Part shown: positions 28,061 to 36,385 of the stretch, piece after piece
How positions within the stretch are numbered: the first letter of the stretch is position 1
How the letters are laid out: every line of letters starts with the position of its first letter
Assembly (NCBI GenBank): GCA_029432775.1
Contig: JAROAZ010000005.1
Location: 62,001 to 126,000 of the forward strand
DNA length: 64,000 bases
Direction: 5' to 3'
Source: Pontiellaceae bacterium B12227
GTDB taxonomy: Bacteria; Verrucomicrobiota; Kiritimatiellia; Kiritimatiellales; Pontiellaceae
Made by a program: the position numbers and the translations under genes
Notes under the pieces: model-generated
What the model was told of the DNA's origin: nothing
The model's input: the letters and a program-made list of their open reading frames with translations, nothing else
Database searches by the model: none

Positions 28061-28720
28061 TCAGTTCGTGAAAATACCCATACGGAAGGCCTTGGCCACT
28101 GCTGCGGGGGCGTTCTGGACCTGGAGTTTTTCATAGATATTGCCGACGTGGGTCGCGACGGTGGTGATGCTGATACCGAGCTGGTCGGCGATCTCTTTTT
28201 TCAGCAGACCCTCAGCCAGAAGCGAAAGGGTTTCGAGTTCCCGTTCCGTTAGCATATTTCCCACTTCGTTTTCTGGCAGTTTGGTCTGTAGCGTATTGAG
28301 GATGAATTTGGCGATATTTGCATCCAGCGAAGCTCCCCCGCCGTTCACGACACGAATTCCTTCGGTAATATTTCCGACCGTTGCAGACTTCAGCAGATAT
28401 CCGGCTGCGCCCTGCGAGATGGCCTGGAGGACATCGGATTCGTTATCGGATTGGGTCAGCACAATCACTTTTGAGTCGGGGATGGATTTTTTAAAATAGG
28501 GCAGAGCTTCCAGGCCGTTAATGCCTGGAAGATTCAGGTCCAGCAGGATCACATCGGGAACCAGTCGAAGGGAACGGTCCTGCAGGCTCCGAAGCGCTTC
28601 CTCGGCGGTGCCGAACTGATTGCCGAGTTCGATGTCTTTTTCTTTGCCGAGGGCGAAGGCTATGATTTCACGATAGTCCGGGTGGTCTTCCACCAGCATG
28701 ACACGGATACTTTTTTTCAT
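28061..28720 (-). CDS. NarL/FixJ-family response regulator (system 2)
   Basis: 219 residues: receiver with E11-D12, D61 in VILLDLNLPG, T89 and K111, and a LuxR-type helix-turn-helix (about 157-215, ERELETLSLLAEGLLKKEIA). AAAGGA lies before the ATG, 9 nt after the kinase stop. Length and spacing of key residues are identical to the regulator at 2758-3420, and both end in the same helix start, VQNAPAA. The difference in recognition helix suggests distinct or overlapping DNA targets. It is likely phosphorylated by the adjacent kinase. Confidence 0.93.
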   Translation of the reverse strand: MKKSIRVMLVEDHPDYREIIAFALGKEKDIELGNQFGTAEEALRSLQDRSLRLVPDVILLDLNLPGINGLEALPYFKKSIPDSKVIVLTQSDNESDVLQAISQGAAGYLLKSATVGNITEGIRVVNGGGASLDANIAKFILNTLQTKLPENEVGNMLTERELETLSLLAEGLLKKEIADQLGISITTVATHVGNIYEKLQVQNAPAAVAKAFRMGIFTN

Positions 28721-28729
28721 GGTAGTCCT

Positions 28730-30730
28730 TTATTTGCGGAGATTCCGTTTTTTGATCTGGAACCGGAGATTAACGCTTGTTCCGCCTGCAGGCGGGCTTT
28801 CAATCGTGAGTTTGGCATTAAGCAGCCGGGCTCGGCGTTTGAGCGATTTCGGTGGTTCTGTGACCCCGGTGCCGTTGTCGGTAATGAGCAGATGGATTGT
28901 TTTTGCATTGGCGGTGAGTCGGGTGGTGATTTTGGTGGCCTGTGCGTGGCGGCAGATGTTGACGAGGCACTCTTTATAGAAAAGGAATAAATCGATGCGG
29001 GTTCGGGGCTTCAGCCGGTCCAGGTAGGTTTCTCCTTCGATCGAGAAGTCGTGTTCAAAGTTGGTGATGATACGATTGGCGGCGCGCTGCATGTCGTGCA
29101 CGAGTCCTATGTAAAGATCATCGGCTTCGAGTATGTTGGTGCAGTGGCGGATGGCGGTGCCGGTGCGTTCGGTCAGTTCTCGGATGCGCCCGAGCAGCAT
29201 CTTCCATTCTGTCGGCGAGTCTTCGGCCCCTTGTACGCAATCGCTCAGCAACCCGATGGTGTGGATGTTGGCTCCCAGCTCATCGTGCAGGTCGGCGGCA
29301 AAGCGTTCTTTGATTTTTGCGATATCGCGCTCTCGTTTCATCCGGTCGAGCAGCACCGTGATGATAATACCAACAGCAAGCAGGGCCGCCAGCCATCCCA
29401 TCCGGCGCAGGTTTGTTTTCTGGCGGGTGTAGCGCTGTTGCAGTTCATTTGCAACAACAGGACGTTCGGTTTCAAGATCGTGCCGTCGTGCCAGCTCCAG
29501 CATCCAACTGCGGATGGGGAGGATCTGCCCGTAAAGGTTCTTACCATCGGTTAACGCAGCTAATGTCCGATCGGGAGTGCTGGCCTCGAAATTGGTAAGG
29601 ATGGATTTTCCTTGTGCAACATTCCGACCATTGGAAAAAAGTTCAATTTCTGCAAACCCGATCTGGGAACCGCTTCCACGCGGTTCGGTGCCGATATAGG
29701 GTTCAAGGGCAATCAGGCGGACATAGCGGCAAACGGTTTGGGGGAACCCGAGCATGATGATCGGACCTACCTCGAAGACGGAATCCTGCTGGAATTCGAG
29801 CAGTTGTTCGGCATCTGAAAAATCTGCTTGGTTGGCTCCTTCCAGAACCACCTTTTGCGGGATTCCGAAGGTGGCCGGAGTGGAGTGGGGGACGGTATCG
29901 CTGAGATCGGTAGCGTGCAGATGGATGCGGTTGATAGGATACGGCTCACCGAGGTCAATGTTCATGGTCGGGTTTTCCCCGATGCCCATCTTGCTGACAA
30001 AGGCGATGCTTTGTTCGCCCTGGAAGGCGTCCATCAGGTAGGGGACAAAACCATCCACCGCAAACCGGGCTTTCCGGGAGTTGCCTTCGCCTTTTCCTTT
30101 GGACGACGTATGCACGGGTTTGCGGAGTGCCACATTTTCCTGCCCGTTGAAAACCATGACTTCCGCCAGTTCCATATCATATTTTCCATCCCATGCACGT
30201 GGCGACAGGTCGGTGGCCTCTACCCGAAGCCAGGAGGCCGTGGCGTTGCAGGAGACCACTACAGGGGCAATGCGCGGCAACAGGTGGTCTGCCTTGGTGA
30301 AGGTGGCGATAACGGTGCCGTTCGTATCCGCCCCGAAGCCTGCAATGATTTTAAACCCGAGCGGGAATCCATCCGCCCGGAAGCCCGATTTGGTGTCGCG
30401 CCAGATGGAGGGAACCAGTACGATTTGGTCAATCGGGGTTGTTTCGCCGAATTCAATTTGAATCCACTCGGTTGCAGATGGGTTTGGGTGGCTCAACGAG
30501 CGGTAGCCGACCGGTCCCACTCCGCCGCGTAAGCTATAATGGGCCAACTGGCCGATCTCCGAATTGATGGCCGCCAGGCGGCCTTCCAACTGGGTCAGGG
30601 ATTGTTTTTGCACACCATACCGCAGTCCTGCCTCGGTATCGGCCTTATCCGTGGCCTGGACAATACCGGCAGTCAGTACAACGGCGGCTCCAATGCCGGC
30701 ACAGATGGCTGTGGTTCGTAACATATCCAT
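28730..30730 (-). CDS. Sensor histidine kinase with periplasmic discoidin-like domains (system 2)
   Basis: 666 residues. The N-terminal hydrophobic stretch (5-26, ending VQAT) is a signal peptide or anchor. Two F5/8C-like regions (about 60-195 and 198-380) carry EWIQIEFGETTPIDQIVLVP and ENVALRKPVH; the second membrane segment is 443-462. His482 lies in LHDELGAN, with N591, DNGTG at 618-622 and a degenerate last Gly box (ESPPAGGTS). The paralogue at 3410 aligns over the full length, including the linker before the membrane (RHDLETERPVVA). It probably senses carbohydrate in the periplasm. The start is 30730 or 30724; neither has a clear ribosome site. A terminator separates it from the gene upstream. 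Confidence 0.9.
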   Translation of the reverse strand: MDMLRTTAICAGIGAAVVLTAGIVQATDKADTEAGLRYGVQKQSLTQLEGRLAAINSEIGQLAHYSLRGGVGPVGYRSLSHPNPSATEWIQIEFGETTPIDQIVLVPSIWRDTKSGFRADGFPLGFKIIAGFGADTNGTVIATFTKADHLLPRIAPVVVSCNATASWLRVEATDLSPRAWDGKYDMELAEVMVFNGQENVALRKPVHTSSKGKGEGNSRKARFAVDGFVPYLMDAFQGEQSIAFVSKMGIGENPTMNIDLGEPYPINRIHLHATDLSDTVPHSTPATFGIPQKVVLEGANQADFSDAEQLLEFQQDSVFEVGPIIMLGFPQTVCRYVRLIALEPYIGTEPRGSGSQIGFAEIELFSNGRNVAQGKSILTNFEASTPDRTLAALTDGKNLYGQILPIRSWMLELARRHDLETERPVVANELQQRYTRQKTNLRRMGWLAALLAVGIIITVLLDRMKRERDIAKIKERFAADLHDELGANIHTIGLLSDCVQGAEDSPTEWKMLLGRIRELTERTGTAIRHCTNILEADDLYIGLVHDMQRAANRIITNFEHDFSIEGETYLDRLKPRTRIDLFLFYKECLVNICRHAQATKITTRLTANAKTIHLLITDNGTGVTEPPKSLKRRARLLNAKLTIESPPAGGTSVNLRFQIKKRNLRK

Positions 30731-30775
30731 TTTTATAACACGAAAGCTTGGTGAGTCGATATGGAGCTTGCGAAT

Positions 30776-30804
30776 AAAAAAGTCCCCGCCTTTAGCGGGG
30801 ACTT
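30776..30804 (-). terminator. Terminator of the 30830-33598 gene
   Basis: AAGTCCCCGC (30780-30789) and GCGGGGACTT (30795-30804) form a perfect 10-bp stem with a 5-nt loop. On the minus strand the stem runs into a T tract (A run at 30776-30781). It isolates the module protein from the kinase gene. Confidence 0.92.
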
Positions 30805-30829
30805 CCGGAAGCCTCAGAGAGACCGTTGG

Positions 30830-33598
30830 TTAGTTGCCGATGATCCGGTAGAACATCTTCGGATCGGTGGTGTCGTTGGTGACACTCATCGGGCCATCGA
30901 TTCCGGAGATGTCGACCACGTTCGTCCAGCCCGGTGCGTTGACGAGGTCTGCATCGGCCTGGAGCGTGTAGGTGGCCACGTTGGTGCCTTGCCATCCGAT
31001 GACTAGGTCACTGCCGGACATTCCATAGGTCACATCGCCGATCTCGGGAATTACGATCGCCGGCGATTGGACGGTCAGGGAGCCGGTGCTCGACGCGTGG
31101 ATCGCCGCTCCGTAGGTCGGGTCGGCCATGAGCTGCGCCGCGGTATAGGTGCCGTCGGCAAGTTCAACGCCCCAGATGGTGGCTTCGGCAACCGTCATGT
31201 TCTTGCTGAGCGCAAGCCGGATTGTTCCGCCGACGGCCGAGTTGGTCGGGTTGGCTTCGATGGTCAGGGTGCCGTTGGTGTTGTAGAAGTCTGTATCGAG
31301 ATACAGGAACCCTTCTTCGCCAATCACAAAGCTGCTCTGGCCAAGGCCGCCGCCGCGCAACATGCCCTGTTCAACATCCCAGGTGCCGGTGAAAGTGTTG
31401 CTGGTATTGTTGAAGATGAAGCCGGTGTTACCGATTGTGTTGGTGTCCCATTCCGATTTTACGGTCAGCACCATGGTGTCGATGCCTTCAGCGGCTGTCA
31501 CCAATGAATGAACCGTGAGCTTACGGTTTTCGCTGCCGGCAATCATGTTGATGGTTCCGGAACCCTTGAAGTCAATGTTGCCATCGATTCCGTGTGAGCC
31601 CACCAGCTTGAGGTTGGTGCCCGCGAACATGTTCAGGTTCGAAACCATGGCCGTGCCGCCATGTTTGGTAACAAAGTTTGCACCATCGGTAATGGTTAGT
31701 GATTTGCCCATGAAGACCGGGCTTGGCTCAACCGCATTCACAGGGGATCGGGTATCCCATCCAGATGTGTTATTGAGGTAATGATACGCCGGTGAGGGAA
31801 CCTCGCCATTCGACCAGCTGTTGGTGGTCAGCCAACCCGCTTGAAGGTCGGCCGATACGTGGCCTTCAATCTGAGTAATAGGTGCTGTGGCTGTTGAGCC
31901 TACAATCAGATAGGCGCCGTCGGATGAAGTGGGATCGAATGCCCCGCCGTAGATAGGGTGGGCCTTCAGGTCGACACCCCAATAGAGCCCGTCCGCAAGG
32001 GTTTCTTCCCAGATAGTGGCGGAGCCGACGATCACGTTCTGGTCGAGCAGGATCATGCCGCCCTGTGCGGAATTGGTCGGGTTAGCCTCGATGGTGAGGT
32101 CGGCACTGTTGTTCTCGTAGTCGGCATCGAAGTCCAGAGTCCCGAAGTCGGTGACGAGGAAGCCGCTGCCGCCGAGGTTGTTTCCTGCGAGCAGACCTGA
32201 TTCGATAGTCCATAGTCCATCGAAGTCATTGAGAACCCCGTTCATTGTGAAACCGGCGGTCGCGGCATGTGCCGTATTGGACGGCCAACTGCCTGCGCGC
32301 ACCGTGATATTGGTCACGGTTGAGTCGGCATAGATCAGTGAAGAAATCGTACATTTTCTATCCACATTTCCCGCTTCAAACAGAATCGATCCGGTTCCCT
32401 TCAGGCTTAATGCCCCGCTGAGTGACGAAGCCCAGCCGCCGGCAAGCCGGAGCTGGCTGCCTGCCCAAATACGGAGGTCGTCCACGGTCCACGGGCCGTT
32501 GTTTTTGATGGCCAGCTTGGCGCCGTTGGTGATGGTCAGCGAATTGCCGACGAAGGTGTCGCTGCCGGATGCCGGCGTGCGGCAGTCCCAGTTCGCTCCG
32601 GCATTGACATAGTCGTTGCTGAAGACCAGAGCCTGGCCGTTGTCCCAGTAATTTGTGTCGTTCCAGCCAAGCGATGCGGCTGCGCCCATGCTTGCTATCT
32701 GATAGATGGTGTCACCTACGATCGGCGGAGGGGTGTAGTTCACTGTGAGTATGCTGGTGTCGGAAGAGCCTGCAAAAGCGGTTCCATAAACCGCGTGGGC
32801 TTTCAGTTCTGCACCGGTGTATCCCCCGGGTTTATTGGTCAGGGCGATTCCCCAGACATCTACCGTGTAAACATCCACATCCTGGTCGAGGAGGAAAGAG
32901 CCGCCGGAAGAGATGGTGATGTCGGCGTTAGTGTTTACAAAATCGGCGTCAAAGTCCAATCCGCTGGTGCCGCTGATGATGAAGGCGGATGCCTGACCAA
33001 GCCCTGCGCCCTTGAGGGAGCCGCCGCTTGCAACATTCCATACGCCAGTGAAGGTGTTGGCTGAATTCGTAAACGTTGTGTTGTTTGCGTAGGTACCGAT
33101 GATTTCGAATTCGGAAAACGTATTGTCTGGTTTCAGCAGCGATCCGATGGTAATCGGTCGACTACTGTTTTTTGTGGTGTCGATGGTGATTTTTCCCGAC
33201 CCGGTGAGTGTGCCTTCCATCTTTCCAGTACTGCCGCCATTCAACATTTTGGAGCCGTCTTCCATGACCACGTTCGCGGACACGGAGGAGCCGCCGCCAT
33301 GTTTGAATTGGAGTACTCCTCCGGATTGGATCGTCAGTAGTTTGCCAAGGAAATCATCGCCGGAGCTTGGCGTTCTGGTGTTACCGCCGACGCTATTAAC
33401 ATAGGTGTTCCCGGCTGAGGGGATGACGGCCGTGGGGTTGGCGGCATTGGTCCAGAAAGCTTCGTTCCAGTGGCTTCCAACTCCCATTGAACTGGTTTGG
33501 AAGAATTCTTCTTCCGCTTGTGCCGTCAGACCGATGGCCAGGACGGTGCTCCATGCGCCGATGCGCAGGATGTGTTTCAGTGAGCGTGATTGCTTCAT
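30830..33598 (-). CDS. Secreted protein with three type-II beta modules and FYR-type tail
   Basis: 922 residues; AGGAG lies 7 nt before the ATG. A signal peptide (to about 28, LTAQAE) is followed by three copies of a module of roughly 260-280 residues (about 30-290, 295-575, 580-845). Each has a Trp-containing start (SHWNEAFWTN, WNDTNYWDNG, WLTTNSWSNG), a TRTP/CRTP/TRSP motif, KLLTIQSG- or SLTITNGA-like strands, an NTFTGxW or comparable motif, a GLG turn and an ATIWG-like strand. It ends with YTLQADADLVNAPGWTNV and MFYRIIGN. Single copies of this module occur in the proteins at 54191 and 57361 and at least two in 60803. It is probably a beta-solenoid surface or binding protein; no catalytic residue is apparent. 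Confidence 0.83.
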   Translation of the reverse strand: MKQSRSLKHILRIGAWSTVLAIGLTAQAEEEFFQTSSMGVGSHWNEAFWTNAANPTAVIPSAGNTYVNSVGGNTRTPSSGDDFLGKLLTIQSGGVLQFKHGGGSSVSANVVMEDGSKMLNGGSTGKMEGTLTGSGKITIDTTKNSSRPITIGSLLKPDNTFSEFEIIGTYANNTTFTNSANTFTGVWNVASGGSLKGAGLGQASAFIISGTSGLDFDADFVNTNADITISSGGSFLLDQDVDVYTVDVWGIALTNKPGGYTGAELKAHAVYGTAFAGSSDTSILTVNYTPPPIVGDTIYQIASMGAAASLGWNDTNYWDNGQALVFSNDYVNAGANWDCRTPASGSDTFVGNSLTITNGAKLAIKNNGPWTVDDLRIWAGSQLRLAGGWASSLSGALSLKGTGSILFEAGNVDRKCTISSLIYADSTVTNITVRAGSWPSNTAHAATAGFTMNGVLNDFDGLWTIESGLLAGNNLGGSGFLVTDFGTLDFDADYENNSADLTIEANPTNSAQGGMILLDQNVIVGSATIWEETLADGLYWGVDLKAHPIYGGAFDPTSSDGAYLIVGSTATAPITQIEGHVSADLQAGWLTTNSWSNGEVPSPAYHYLNNTSGWDTRSPVNAVEPSPVFMGKSLTITDGANFVTKHGGTAMVSNLNMFAGTNLKLVGSHGIDGNIDFKGSGTINMIAGSENRKLTVHSLVTAAEGIDTMVLTVKSEWDTNTIGNTGFIFNNTSNTFTGTWDVEQGMLRGGGLGQSSFVIGEEGFLYLDTDFYNTNGTLTIEANPTNSAVGGTIRLALSKNMTVAEATIWGVELADGTYTAAQLMADPTYGAAIHASSTGSLTVQSPAIVIPEIGDVTYGMSGSDLVIGWQGTNVATYTLQADADLVNAPGWTNVVDISGIDGPMSVTNDTTDPKMFYRIIGN

Positions 33599-33694
33599 TT
33601 GTATCTCCTCGTGCTATGTTATTCCCTGATATGACGTGCTCTCCGGGGCATCAGATGTCTCCGAAGCTTTGCGCTACCTTTTACAACGATCTCC

Positions 33695-33738
33695 AATGTA
33701 GCTGAAAATGAAAGTTTGCATATCCTACGTTTGTAGGA
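33695..33738 (-). promoter_or_regulatory. TCC-N10-GGA operator and -10 box, leftward (site 6)
   Basis: Read on the minus strand, TCCTAC-AAAC-GTAGGA (33738-33723) is a perfect 6+6 palindrome. TACATT (33700-33695) begins at exactly +23. The transcript would start near 33688, about 90 nt before the module-protein ATG at 33598. Confidence 0.78.
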
Positions 33739-33749
33739 GGGAGGGGGTT

Positions 33750-33893
33750 AGCCCGATTTCCGGTTTCCGATTTGTGATTTTTGAATTGTCGAACTCAGAC
33801 GGCGTTGGCCTCTATCATTTACGGGCGTCGCAGACCCGATAATCGGCATTCGGAAATCTAAAATCACAAATTCACAGCGAAGTAGCGTTGGCC
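33750..33893. repeat. Degenerate dispersed repeat with inverted arms
   Basis: GATTTGTGATTTT near 33769-33781 is inverted as AAAATCACAAATT near 33860-33872, each beside TTTCCG/CGGAAA-type sequence. An 11-bp direct repeat GCGTTGGCCTC occurs at 33802-33812 and 33885-33895, the second copy running into the rightward operator. This has the look of an intergenic repeat unit or insertion remnant. No coding sequence is seen. Confidence 0.5.
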
Positions 33894-33937
33894 TCCTCTA
33901 TTTGCAGGATTAAAAAATGATGAACCCATGCTAAATT
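33894..33937 (+). promoter_or_regulatory. TCC-N10-GGA operator and -10 box, rightward (site 7)
   Basis: TCCTCT-ATTT-GCAGGA at 33894-33909 (4 of 6 arm positions) with TAAATT at exactly +23, the same hexamer as site 4. The start would be near 33944, about 54 nt before the ATG at 33998. It should drive the six-gene operon to 47226. Confidence 0.78.
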
Positions 33938-33997
33938 GGTTGGTCAATAGAGTCCGAGGTTCCAGCCTTTGTGAGCGGAAAAGGGATATTTAGCGCG

Positions 33998-36373
33998 ATG
34001 ATAAAACATTTTTTATATGTACTTTTATGGGGCGGATGGGCGGCTTTGTCGTGTTATGGCGCTTCGGAGCTCACATTTGATGCTTCCGCCAAACCGGCCA
34101 CGCTGGTATTGGGCGATCATGATTTGTACGAATCCAACTCGTCGGCAGGCTTTCATCTTCGCCATTTTGACGGGGAGGACATTACGGATACCCTGCTCAG
34201 CGATATCTCCACCTCGGGGGACGAGATTACGGTGTCGCATTCCGACGGGTTGCCGAGCTTCACCTTCCGAATCGATTCCTTTGACAAGCACCTGGCGATC
34301 CATTTGGTCGATGTGCAGGGCATTGGGACGAATGACCGCAACTGGGGGATCAACCTGTACCTGCGGTCTAACGCAAATGTCGGCCATTTTTCGCTCAGCA
34401 ATATTGCCGACAGCACATCAGGCTGGAGTCCATACGGCATCGGCACAACGATTAAGATGGAATGGCGTTGGCTTTGGGGCACGTTGCATGACGGTAGGCG
34501 CGGCGGCTTCGTCTTATATGATGCGACGTTGGGCGGCGCCGAGCTGGATGCGGCTCTGGCGGAAGTCTGGTCTGAACAACATGCGGCCGGAACCATGGTG
34601 CGCCCGGCAGGGCAGGCGAGCTGGACCACGAACGATGTGCTGGCCTGGGTCGATGCCTATGCGGCGCAGAACAACAATATGAGCGAGGTGGAGCTGGAGG
34701 CCTATTCGCTGGCGGAGCTCTACAACCTGACCGACACCTATGTGTTTTCCAACAACATCCGGCGGGTCAAGTTGCATACCAAAACGTGGCGCGGCGAGTA
34801 TTGGCCAAAGTACCATTCGCGCGTGAATGTGAACACCAATGTATTTCCCGCTGGCAAGGCGGATCTGCTGGCCTATGCGAACCATCTCCGAGCCAACGGC
34901 GTGTTCCTGAGATTGCACAGTGTCAGTTGCGGGATTGGAAAGCACGATCCGGACTATATTGTCGGCGGGGTGGATGACCGCTTGGCATCCTGGGGAACCG
35001 GAACCCTCGAAGAGTCGATTGATGCGTCCACGAAGACCATACGGTTCCGTCCGGATCCGGGAGAGGTGGTTCCAGTGCTTGGAAGCAATATCGCCCACAC
35101 CTATCCCGTATTGCTCTACAACTATGTGAGAATCGGCGATGAAATCGTTAAGGTGGGTGCATTCAACCGCACGGATGATGACGTCTGGATGCTGGAAAAC
35201 TGCACACGCGGGTTCGAGGGTACCGATTCGGCGGCCCACAGTGCGACTGAGAATATGATTGGACTCTACTGTTCCTACGGCCAGAACTATGTTCCGGCTT
35301 ATGACCTCGCCCAGACAAACAGCCTGATGGATGAGCTGGCCTTGGAATACGCCACTTTCGTCAACGATCTGCAGCTGGGGCACCTGCATTTTGATGGGCC
35401 GGAAATACATGCGATCGATTTCTGGACGAGCCGGGAGCTGTTCAACCGCATTTACAGCTATGTGGACCATCCCACCACCTCCAGCCGGGTGGGGCAAAGC
35501 ATCTCCGCCCACTTCGAGCAGAAGTTCAGTCCGGTTCGGGATGATGGCTCCTACGCCTATTTCGCGCTCGAGGTCGGATTGCGATTGGAGTATCCGAATC
35601 GCCAGAAATTGACAACCAGCATTCTGGATACCCATTTTCACGCGGTCGAAGGTGTTCTGCTGGGAGGACGGCGGGTCTCTTTACGTTGTCCGCAGAGCGG
35701 TTATGGGGTGAGCGAGGAGCTGCTCGCCTCGCACGGCCTTAGCGACGACGTACTTCAGCTACTCCGGTACTGGCTGGAAGTCGCCCCCGTGCTGGATGAT
35801 GCCGATGTTGCCTATATCGACAGTATGATGACCAAGGTGGGCGGGCATTACCAAAGCGAAGATGTGCTGGTGCTCGGCAAAAACGGCAACGGCGACTACG
35901 TCTTCACGCCGCACCGCATCATGGGTCGCACCTCGGGAGAGGATCCATTCTATCACATCGAGCAGGAGTGGGGCTCGGTGCCGCGCTTCCAGGAGATCCC
36001 CGCCGGCACGACGATGCAGCTGCACAACCCATATGCCGCACAGGAGCCGCAGGTGGTCATCCGCGTCGTGGAAACCTCCGCCACGCTGGAAGATCCGCTG
36101 ATTACGATTAACGGCACAGGGACTCTGTCGATTAGCGGCGATATCCAACCGGGTGAATATATGAAGTATACGGGAGGCGGCACAGTCGGTGTCTACGACA
36201 ACAACTGGAATCTGGTTCGGACCCTGCCGGCTGCGGCTTCAAGTTTTACGGTCAATGGCGGCAGCAACAGCGTGACCACCGCGGCCGGAAGCGGCTCAGG
36301 TTCGCCGGATCTCATGGTGCAGTATATCGCCCTGGACGACGCTTATGTCCTCGAAGCCAACAACAATCTGTAA
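33998..36373 (+). CDS. Putative secreted TIM-barrel glycoside hydrolase (copy 1 of the paired cassette)
   Basis: 791 residues from the ATG at 33998, chosen because the signal peptide (MIKHFLYVLLWGGWAALSC) follows at once; an in-frame GTG at 33971 is an alternative. After an N-terminal beta domain (25-190), a barrel-like region has RRVKLHTKTWRGEYWPKYHS, GVFLRLHSVS, and LGHLHFDGPE with Asp466 at a strand end, a typical catalytic position. A C-terminal beta region (660-791) ends YVLEANNNL. The protein at 54191 aligns over this whole length. I cannot place it in a known family. Hydrolysis of a polysaccharide is inferred from the fold-like pattern, export and neighbours. It is first in a six-gene operon, 12 nt before its partner. 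Confidence 0.75.
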   Translation: MIKHFLYVLLWGGWAALSCYGASELTFDASAKPATLVLGDHDLYESNSSAGFHLRHFDGEDITDTLLSDISTSGDEITVSHSDGLPSFTFRIDSFDKHLAIHLVDVQGIGTNDRNWGINLYLRSNANVGHFSLSNIADSTSGWSPYGIGTTIKMEWRWLWGTLHDGRRGGFVLYDATLGGAELDAALAEVWSEQHAAGTMVRPAGQASWTTNDVLAWVDAYAAQNNNMSEVELEAYSLAELYNLTDTYVFSNNIRRVKLHTKTWRGEYWPKYHSRVNVNTNVFPAGKADLLAYANHLRANGVFLRLHSVSCGIGKHDPDYIVGGVDDRLASWGTGTLEESIDASTKTIRFRPDPGEVVPVLGSNIAHTYPVLLYNYVRIGDEIVKVGAFNRTDDDVWMLENCTRGFEGTDSAAHSATENMIGLYCSYGQNYVPAYDLAQTNSLMDELALEYATFVNDLQLGHLHFDGPEIHAIDFWTSRELFNRIYSYVDHPTTSSRVGQSISAHFEQKFSPVRDDGSYAYFALEVGLRLEYPNRQKLTTSILDTHFHAVEGVLLGGRRVSLRCPQSGYGVSEELLASHGLSDDVLQLLRYWLEVAPVLDDADVAYIDSMMTKVGGHYQSEDVLVLGKNGNGDYVFTPHRIMGRTSGEDPFYHIEQEWGSVPRFQEIPAGTTMQLHNPYAAQEPQVVIRVVETSATLEDPLITINGTGTLSISGDIQPGEYMKYTGGGTVGVYDNNWNLVRTLPAAASSFTVNGGSNSVTTAAGSGSGSPDLMVQYIALDDAYVLEANNNL

Positions 36374-36385
36374 GGAATGAATCAG

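Larger units (their letters stand above)
33599..33997. other. Divergent intergenic region with two operators and a degenerate repeat
   Basis: About 400 bases between divergent genes. It holds operator/promoter sites at 33695-33738 (leftward) and 33894-33937 (rightward). Between them is an A/T-rich repeat-like segment (about 33750-33890) described separately. No gene is supported. Confidence 0.7.

Noticed and set aside
28052-28069. Hairpin ACGAAC/GTTCGT between the convergent GH115 and regulator genes as a terminator
   Set aside because: The stem is only 6 bp, overlaps the regulator's last codons and has no T tract in either direction.
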